Below are positions 45,705 through 53,800 of a DNA stretch of 64,000 nt, piece after piece. Both the position numbers and the translations under genes were made by a program. The notes below the pieces were generated by a model, which ran no database searches, had not been told where the DNA came from, and saw only the letters and a program-made list of their open reading frames with translations. Source of the stretch: an uncultured Verrucomicrobiota bacterium (GTDB lineage Bacteria > Verrucomicrobiota > Verrucomicrobiia > Opitutales > Seribacteraceae); the NCBI GenBank assembly GCA_902580225.1, contig CACHJU010000003.1, forward strand, positions 1 through 64,000, in the 5' to 3' direction. Within the stretch, counting starts at the first letter, position 1; every line of letters starts with the position of its first letter.

Positions 45705-48233
45705 ATGATCAAAAATGGACCCGCACGAACCTTCACACGAAATGCGGTGGAAGCTTGGCTTTTTAGACTCTCTGATTGCGATTGGGAAAAATTTATCAAT
45801 AAAGAACATCTTAAAATTGGACGATCATTCTACAGGGATGGTGTTCTGTCTTCCCTTGATATTCAAACTAAGCAAATCATTGTCACTCAGAAAATTGATC
45901 GGGTGGAAACCTATTCTGTTATTGAATGGAATGAACAAAGACCCGAAATTCGTACTTCTTCATTAGATGATTGTATTGGTATTGCTCTTGGAACTGCTGG
46001 GCTATACGAAATCGAAGAATTAGTTGCCGATATCCATCAAGAGGATCCTCTTCTCGAACAATTTTATTTCTCTGAAGCTGATCGAAAAAGCATGCAGATT
46101 GAAGATAGTCAAGCTCAACCTTTTGAATCCAAGCAAGAAAAAAAAGAATCTCGAATTGTTCCTGTTTCAGTATTAATTGAAGTGTCTATTTCCAATGGAA
46201 TGACAGCTACCCCATTTTGGCAAATTTCGAAAAATAATCTTCAAAAGGTCTATGGGACTGCAGAAAATACCAAGCCCGAAAATACAGACCGCCCTACACT
46301 TATGAATTTCGTTGCAGAGACTAGTAAACACGGGTTCAACTTTGAAAATTCTAAAGGCCACTTTCGATTGAAGGATTGGAAAAAAATTGCAACTTTCTCC
46401 GAAGAAACCCTCCTCAAATGGGAAGGTGTTTTCAAGCTTCAGTTTGAAGGTGATGCACATCTACTTCGACACGGTCAGAGAAAACTTAATTGGGAAATTG
46501 AAGCAAGAAGCCGTAGCAAAGGAGAAATGACTTTGCGTGAAAATTTCAAACTGGGTTCTCATCGTCTCGGTAACGAACACTCTAAAAAAATTGCCAAATC
46601 TCGCAATGGTTCTACTTTTGTACCCGGGCATGGGTTGGTTAAGCTCGATCAGGATCAATTAGATGATTATGAATGGTGGCAAAGAAATCGAGGCAATTCA
46701 AGACGAACGCATTGGCCTCGTTACATGCTTTTTTCCTTATTCGCACGAAAATATTTGAATGCTCGCCCTGATGGAAAGCTTGCTGATTGGCAAAAAGCCA
46801 TTTCAAATCCTGAAAAGAATAGGATATCCAAAAAGTTTTCTTTTCTACGTCCTTATCAAAAAGATGGAATTTCGCACCTCAACTCTCTTCATAATCTAGG
46901 GTGTCATGGTTTGCTTGCTGATGAGATGGGACTAGGTAAAACAATTCAGGCATTAACCATCATTGCAGGTAACCCGAACCAAGAATTTTCTGATCTTGTT
47001 ACCTGTCCGGCTTCGGTTGTACCGGTATGGGAAAGGGAAGCAAGGCAAAGATTTCCACAAATTAAAACCCAAATTTTAAATAAAGAAAATAACTTTAGTA
47101 ATAATGAAAAACCTTGTTTATGGATCGCAAGCTACACTCAACTTAGAAGGCATAGGCACCTTCTTGATGATATTACATTTCGTTATGCAATTTTAGATGA
47201 AGCACAGTTAATTAAAAATCCAAAAGCAAAAGTTACTCAAGCTTGCCTTTCTATTGATGCGAAGCACAGGCTTGCTCTATCTGGCACTCCAATCGAAAAC
47301 ACTGCTCTTGATTTATGGACAATATTTCGATTTCTTATGCCCGGTTTACTTGGTGGTCGAAAAGAATTAGAGAATGATTTATTACATGATCCTGAATCCA
47401 CTGCTAAATTACTTCGAAAACAAGTCTCTCCTTTTGTTCTTAGAAGAACAAAAAGCGAGGTAGCAACTGAACTTCCTCCAAAAATTGAAAACGAGCTCCC
47501 ATGCGTTCTTAATGAAGAACAAAGATCTGAGTATCGTAAACTCGTCGAAGGAGCAATTGAAGAATATGGTAATAATTTACAAGAAGCTATTAAACAGGTG
47601 CCAACTCATGTTTTTTCCTTACTAACTCGACTCAGGCAAGTATGTTGTGATCTTTCGCTACTCCCTTGGTGTCAAGACTTACCACCAAGTGGAACTAAGG
47701 GAGATATACTTTTAGAAAAATTAAGCGATCTTACCAGCTCAGGTTCTAAAATTATTGTATTTAGTCAATTTACCTCTTTTTTGTACATTTTGAAAAAAAG
47801 AATTACCAAACAAATTCCAGATTTAAAAATTTTAGAACTTACGGGCTCAACCCGAAATCGTACTTTGCCAGTTGAAAATTTTGAAACTTTTTCTGGTCCA
47901 GCAGTTATCCTAGCTTCTTTAAAAGCAGCTGGGTTAGGAGTAACCTTAAAATCTGCAGATTATGTTTTTCTAATGGATCCATGGTGGAATCCTGCAGTCG
48001 AAGAACAAGCAATCGACCGTGCACATCGTCTAGGTAGAACCAAGCCAACTTTTATTTACAGATTGGTCACTAAGGGAACCGTCGAGGAAAGAGTTAGAAT
48101 GTTACAACTTTCAAAAAAAGAAACATTTCAAAAAATCATTGGAGATATGGATCGACCGAGTGCGTTGGCTGAACACTTCTCAACTTTAAAGGATTTAATT
48201 TTACTTAAAGACAACCAAGACCCAAAAATGTAA
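45705..48233 (+). CDS. SNF2-family helicase-like ATPase
   Basis: Residues about 380-830 form a complete SNF2 ATPase: LRPYQKDGISHL, Walker A LADEMGLGKTIQALTI, TCPASVVPVWEREA, the DEAQ box AILDEAQLIKNPKAK, LALSGTPIENTALDLWTIF, KIIVFSQFTSFLYIL, LASLKAAGLGVTLKSADYVF and MDPWWNPAVEEQAIDRAHRL. Most bacterial relatives begin with a SWIM zinc finger; here residues about 25-110 keep the flanking pattern (KIGRSFYRDGVLSSL ... VETYSVIEWN) but not the CxC...CxH ligands. It remodels or translocates on nucleic acid or protein-nucleic acid complexes; the specific role is unknown. It has 842 residues and is convergent with the PEP-CTERM gene. Confidence 0.9.
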   Translation: MIKNGPARTFTRNAVEAWLFRLSDCDWEKFINKEHLKIGRSFYRDGVLSSLDIQTKQIIVTQKIDRVETYSVIEWNEQRPEIRTSSLDDCIGIALGTAGLYEIEELVADIHQEDPLLEQFYFSEADRKSMQIEDSQAQPFESKQEKKESRIVPVSVLIEVSISNGMTATPFWQISKNNLQKVYGTAENTKPENTDRPTLMNFVAETSKHGFNFENSKGHFRLKDWKKIATFSEETLLKWEGVFKLQFEGDAHLLRHGQRKLNWEIEARSRSKGEMTLRENFKLGSHRLGNEHSKKIAKSRNGSTFVPGHGLVKLDQDQLDDYEWWQRNRGNSRRTHWPRYMLFSLFARKYLNARPDGKLADWQKAISNPEKNRISKKFSFLRPYQKDGISHLNSLHNLGCHGLLADEMGLGKTIQALTIIAGNPNQEFSDLVTCPASVVPVWEREARQRFPQIKTQILNKENNFSNNEKPCLWIASYTQLRRHRHLLDDITFRYAILDEAQLIKNPKAKVTQACLSIDAKHRLALSGTPIENTALDLWTIFRFLMPGLLGGRKELENDLLHDPESTAKLLRKQVSPFVLRRTKSEVATELPPKIENELPCVLNEEQRSEYRKLVEGAIEEYGNNLQEAIKQVPTHVFSLLTRLRQVCCDLSLLPWCQDLPPSGTKGDILLEKLSDLTSSGSKIIVFSQFTSFLYILKKRITKQIPDLKILELTGSTRNRTLPVENFETFSGPAVILASLKAAGLGVTLKSADYVFLMDPWWNPAVEEQAIDRAHRLGRTKPTFIYRLVTKGTVEERVRMLQLSKKETFQKIIGDMDRPSALAEHFSTLKDLILLKDNQDPKM

Positions 48234-48244
48234 AATTTCTCAAT

Positions 48245-50647
48245 TTACACTTCTTCTGAATCTAAGACCGATGAAGTGGATTGTCTTCTCCATTTTTTAA
48301 ACAAACGAAAGCAAGGTAGCATAAACAAACCGGTAACCATAATATAGGTAGAAGGTTCGGGAACAGCAGAATATGTAAGGTAAAGATTTCCTCCGCTTTT
48401 ATAAACCCCCCAATCTCCATACCAATGCCCAACACTGTGACTAAAGTCATCGGTCCTGATAGTGAAACTGGAACTGACATCTCCATCAGACAAACCATTA
48501 ATCGTGGTTCCAGATGCGAAAAGAAAACCATCTGTATCAGAATAGTTATTCCATGTATTTCCAGTGTTGCTTACATTTCCCATAGTTCCGTCAAAGCTCG
48601 AACCCTTCAGAGCAATTATGTTAATACCGAAATTCTGACCAGTCTGGAAATTTAGTGTACCAAAAGAAAGCTTATCCCAATGAGTTCCAGCAGTTCCTCC
48701 CGGGTTAAAATCTTTAATTTGCCAATCAAAAACTCCGCCGTTGTTCCAATTGAGAGTTGTTACAGTTAAATTACCAATTGCATCTGTACTTGTGTCGAAA
48801 TCGACTCCTTTCATGGATGGAGTAAGAGAGGAAGATATTCCTTGGCCCGGCGAGATATAGCTGACTTCATTATTTCCGCTTCCGATAGTAACGGCTGTTA
48901 CTGTTCCTGCTCCTCCTATCATACTTTTACCCGTTCCGGAGGCTACTCCCTTAATATCCGATTGTGCGAGTGTGATTCCAGAACTTATCTCTAACTTTCC
49001 CTTGTTGATTCTAACAGTATTTCCATTATCTCCAAGTGCATCGGCATGTCCGGCAACTAATGTTCCATCATTTATATCGATGCCACCACTAAATGTATTA
49101 TCTCCAGTTAGCTCCAATCGACCTACCCCCGATTTAGTTAATTTTTTGGAACCACTTATGACACCTGTTCCGAAGATTTGTTTCTTGCTGTAATCTGCTT
49201 TAGCTGTTCCTGTAGCAACCTTAATAATATTGGAGGATCCTGAACCTGCCAATGCAACATTACCTGAGAAAGTGGCACTCGATTGTGATTGAGCAAAGCC
49301 TAATTCAATTGTACCAGCTCCGGTATCATCTAGAGTTAGAGTAGTTCCGGATGCCCCCTTCAAATATTCAATAACCTGAGTTTCCCCTCCTCCTGGATTT
49401 AGAGTCAGACCACCCGCAGTTAGATTTATATAACCTTTATCACCACTTCCGGAAGCTAAATTTATATTTCCGGTTAATTCTTGATCACCTGCACCAGTCT
49501 TAATTATTGATAAATCTGTGCTAGCTGAAGAAGATTCATAAATGTTACCAGTAAAATCAAAAGCATCGGTTCCTGTATTACCAGCAGCAGAATGGATTGT
49601 CAGAGTACTACCATCATCACCTCCTAATAAATCACCTGATCCGGTCAAACCACTTAAAATGGTAGAACCAATACTGGATGCATCTAGATCCATTCCTCCT
49701 GAACCGCTGTAATGAGTGACCGTCGCCACATAATCATCATTTTCAACTCTAGTGTTACCGGTACCAACCTTAGCTACATTCGCGGTGTATGCATCAGTAT
49801 TATCGAACTCAAAAATAAGGGCCGAATTAAGAGACATACCTCCAGAACCATCATTTTCGTGAATTGCCATATTCAAAGTCTGGTCGTCAGTAGATTGCCA
49901 AACCCAGTCCGGATCCATAATTGTGTTATACCTTGTGGTTCCGTTTACTTTAGTAGCACCATTAGTACCTGAAGGTGTGGGAGGGTTACCTGCGGTGTTA
50001 ATGTCATAAAAACGAATACCAAGCTTTGCATTGGTTGCTGCGGTTAACAAAGCCCAATTTGTAGAAAGATCTGTATCTTCGCCGCCAGTCTGTTGATCCT
50101 CAAATTTAAAACCTGATTCGATGGGAGTGTGCCAGTTAACAAAGGCTGTATCGTCATCATTAATTCCATCCCCATTATTGATCGCAACACTAAACCCAAA
50201 TTCTCCTGCAGGAATGGACTGTTCTGGTCCTGCTGAACCCAGTCCTGCTAGCCACTTGGCATCTTGCCCAATAGTAGTTCTACTAGTTAATGGAGTCCAG
50301 TATCCCTTAAAAACAGTAGTGGACGCTGAATCTGCATTTCCTCCACTTCCACCTACTGCACCATCATCTCCCAGATCTTTGAAAAAACCTAGTTCAATTA
50401 AATCACCATTGTAACTTTGGTCGTCAGCTTGGTCTTCGTAAAGGGAAGTTGGCGATGCACCAGCAGCATTTAAACCTTTCAGCAATTTAGTGTTGGAATT
50501 GGGATCACTCGCATTTAAATTACTAAAATCTAGCCAAGTAGAAAAATTGATGGTTTGCTTAGCCGAGTACAAGGAAATGTGAGAAACCAAGACAAAAGCT
50601 AAGATCCAAAATAATGTGGGCAATTTGTGGAAAGAAAAAACGGGCAT
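48245..50647 (-). CDS. PEP-CTERM surface protein with autotransporter-type repeats
   Basis: The 800-residue protein starts with a signal peptide (about 1-29). Residues about 30-320 form an N-terminal domain shared with the divergent neighbour (common lines such as FKGYWTPLTSRTTIG, GIRFYDINTAG, TRYNTIMDPDWVWQS). Residues about 330-600 are Gly/Ser/Thr-rich and contain PATR-type autotransporter beta-strand repeats, for example LTKSGVGRLELTGDNTFSGG followed by IDINDGTLVAGHADALG. The C-terminus is a PEP-CTERM signal (VPEPST, hydrophobic helix, KKWRR), so it is probably sorted by an exosortase to the cell surface or matrix. The ligand or role is unknown. Confidence 0.85.
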   Translation of the reverse strand: MPVFSFHKLPTLFWILAFVLVSHISLYSAKQTINFSTWLDFSNLNASDPNSNTKLLKGLNAAGASPTSLYEDQADDQSYNGDLIELGFFKDLGDDGAVGGSGGNADSASTTVFKGYWTPLTSRTTIGQDAKWLAGLGSAGPEQSIPAGEFGFSVAINNGDGINDDDTAFVNWHTPIESGFKFEDQQTGGEDTDLSTNWALLTAATNAKLGIRFYDINTAGNPPTPSGTNGATKVNGTTRYNTIMDPDWVWQSTDDQTLNMAIHENDGSGGMSLNSALIFEFDNTDAYTANVAKVGTGNTRVENDDYVATVTHYSGSGGMDLDASSIGSTILSGLTGSGDLLGGDDGSTLTIHSAAGNTGTDAFDFTGNIYESSSASTDLSIIKTGAGDQELTGNINLASGSGDKGYINLTAGGLTLNPGGGETQVIEYLKGASGTTLTLDDTGAGTIELGFAQSQSSATFSGNVALAGSGSSNIIKVATGTAKADYSKKQIFGTGVISGSKKLTKSGVGRLELTGDNTFSGGIDINDGTLVAGHADALGDNGNTVRINKGKLEISSGITLAQSDIKGVASGTGKSMIGGAGTVTAVTIGSGNNEVSYISPGQGISSSLTPSMKGVDFDTSTDAIGNLTVTTLNWNNGGVFDWQIKDFNPGGTAGTHWDKLSFGTLNFQTGQNFGINIIALKGSSFDGTMGNVSNTGNTWNNYSDTDGFLFASGTTINGLSDGDVSSSFTIRTDDFSHSVGHWYGDWGVYKSGGNLYLTYSAVPEPSTYIMVTGLFMLPCFRLFKKWRRQSTSSVLDSEEV
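48248..48364 (-). other. PEP-CTERM sorting signal (sub-gene feature)
   Basis: The last 39 codons of the surface protein encode VPEPST, a hydrophobic helix of about 16 residues, and a basic FKKWRR cluster, the tripartite signal recognised by exosortases. About 12 residues follow the basic cluster, which is longer than usual. No exosortase gene is in the window. Confidence 0.85.
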
Positions 50648-50880
50648 TTTACTTTCTAAATATCAGATCAAGCACCCTTTAGGTCAAATAAAAAATTAGT
50701 AAATCAAATTATTGCGTCATTAGAATATATTATACTAAGTCATTAATGAATTTCATGTATATTTATCCTTAATTTTATTATAGGAATTTACTTGCAAAAA
50801 GGGGTATTCTGAAGGTAAGTTTTTAGGATGAGATTAAGCCCTATCTCAATTAAAATTTTAGTTGTTATTCTAAAACAATT

Positions 50881-53800
50881 TTGGATTCTTTCGTGCTAAT
50901 TAAATTTGCTAGAATTCCCCTTACTCTTTTCATCTTAAAGACATGTCCTCGTTTACTCTTTTTTATTGGGATTTTCTTGTATTTCCCCAGCAACTTGTGG
51001 GCAAATGAGCAACAAATTGTAATTCACTGGACAACAGAAACCGATTTAAACAGTTCTATTCTTCTTAAAGACAGAAATGGTGCTCATTTGGATTCAGGTT
51101 CTAGCAACAACGGAGATGGTACAATTGCAACTTTGGGATATTTCGATTTAGCTTCGACAAGCAATCCTTTTGCTGGTACCTGGAAACCCCTGACTTTTGG
51201 AACCCGTCTCGGTGATTCGAGCAGTGGTTATGGATTTGCAGATGGAACTTTTAGTTTCACTACAGTTTTTACTAGAAACTCGAATCTAGTTAACGTGTAT
51301 CCTAATGAACCTGCTAATTACAATGTGAATTCGGTGATCACTATCTTAGAAAACGCACCTCCCCCCAATCACCCTATCTGCATTAGATTTTATGACCGGA
51401 CGATAACGGGTCCCTCAGCTAGGTACAATACCGTCAATGGTCCTCAGTGGAAATGGCCTGCATTTTCCTCCGGAGTACCAACAAATCTGTATTTAAAAAT
51501 TAGTAATGAAATCCCGCCCAGTGGTTCGACATGGAATTATGGAAGTACATTTGAAGACCCAAATGCAAGTTTCCAATGTTCCCTCCAAGTAAAAGCAAAT
51601 TTGATTGCATCGGTATCAGCAGGTGGTTCATTAAGTCCAGATCCAACTGGACCATATACTTACGGAGAAGAAGTTGTCCTGAATGCGGTACCTATTAACA
51701 GCCATAGAGAATTTGTTCGATGGACTGGCAGTGGTGTGGTTGATCCTTCATCTGCCAATACAAAAGTCATTATGTCCGAGGATCGAAATGTTACTGCCCA
51801 ATTTCAGGTTAGAAACTACAATGTAACCATTACGAATCTCGGAAAAGGAACGGTTTCAGGTTCAGGGGTTTATCCCCACGGAAGTGCTGCAAATATTTCG
51901 GCGACTGCAGATACTGGGTATCAGTTTAGCCACTGGCTAAATTACGATTCCTTTAGCAACCTATTAACCACCGGATTGGACAACAATCTTTCCTCATCTA
52001 CCACCCTTACCGTTCAAGGAGGCCATGCTTTGGTGGCAGTCTTTGACCCTCTGCCCTACAACATTGTAACCAATTCAACCACTGGTGGAAATGCTACCGT
52101 GGTTCAAGCTCCCGGACCCTATTATTTCGACAGCAACTACACATTGTCTGCTGCTCCCGAGTATGGCTATAGTTTTGATTCGTGGACAAGCTCGTCGAAT
52201 TCATTAAACTTACTTTCTTCAACAACCTCATCTCCCTCAACCTTTACTTTAAATGGTGATGTTTCCTATACAGGAAATTTCTCTGAAAATCAATATTTAC
52301 TAACAGTTTTGGTAGGTACTGGTGGTGCGTCTGTTTCCCCCTCAATTCCCGCTTTGCATAATCACTCTTCTCAGGTCTCAATTACTGCTGTTCCTTTAGA
52401 GGGTTATGAATTTGACAAATGGGAAGATGTTAATGGATCGCTTTTGAATTTTACAGATATTAACAGCACTGTAGACATGTCAATAAATGCAGCAAATGTG
52501 ACCGTTAAAGCTTTGTTCAAAGCAAAACAATATACAGTTTCATTAATTGCAAATAACGGGGGACAGGTTACTATCACGCCAGCTTCCGGTCCTTGGGAAC
52601 ACTTTAAAGTCTACCCTATCCTCGCAACCCCTAACCCTGGATACCAGTTTACTAACTGGACAGGTGATGCAAGTTCTTTAAATGCTTTAACCTCACCATC
52701 AGATGCCAATAACAGTTTAGCTATTGTAAGTAATGTCTCTTTGAGTGCTAATTTTAGCTTAGTTGACTATAATGTTTCCGCAACCGTTGCTTCAGGAAAC
52801 GGAAATGTAAATGGTAGTGGTTCATTCAACATTACCGATAATCCCCAAATTAACGCTGTAGCAAATACAGGATGGCATTTTGATCAATGGAGCGGAGATG
52901 TATTCGCACTAAACTCCAACTCTTCTTTAAGTTCGACGGTAAATCTATCTCAATATCCCCAAAATATTTCAGTTCAGGCAAGTTTTGTTAGGAATGGTTA
53001 CACCATTAACATAAACACAATTGGCGAAGGTTTAGTTAATGGTCAGTCTTCCCTAAACTACAGTCCAGTTTTTGAAGACTTGTTGGAATTTAATGCAACC
53101 TCTTTAACTGGATGGGAATTTAATCGTTGGTATGGATATCCCTTTCCAAATCCTCAATCTCAAAATGTTTCTCTCTCTGCAAACAGTAATTTGGATTTAA
53201 ACGCATCTTTTCAAAGAAAACAATATACCCTGTCAATTTCGACATCTCCATTTGGCGAATCAAATGGAAGTGGAATATATCCTTATGAAACAAATGCGAC
53301 CATTTCTACAATTCCTAATCCTGGATATGTATTTTCCGGATGGACTGGAGACACCCAGTATATAGCTGATATTAATTCCAGTTCGACCTTTGTATCCATT
53401 CCAAGTAATTCGGTCTCAATTGCCCCATCATTTACTCCAAAGACTTTCCAAATTACTTTAAACTCCGACAACAACGGCACAGTCTCTGGAGGTGGTTCTT
53501 ATTCCTACGGAACCACTGCAAATCTTCAGGCAATTGGAAACCAAGCCAATGCTAATGCACTTGCTGGATATACTTTGGCAAGTTGGACGATTACCAACCA
53601 AACCGGGCAAGTTTCACAAAGTTCCGCTAATCCTCTTTCCCTTTTTGTAGACGGGAACTATTCAATCTTAGCTAATTTTAAACCTATTAGAGTAGAACTA
53701 CATGATCTCAACATTTCAATATTACCTCAATCGGGTGGTCAAATTTTTAATAATCCAGATCTAATGGATTGGAATCAAACCTCGGCAATTTTATCTTCAG

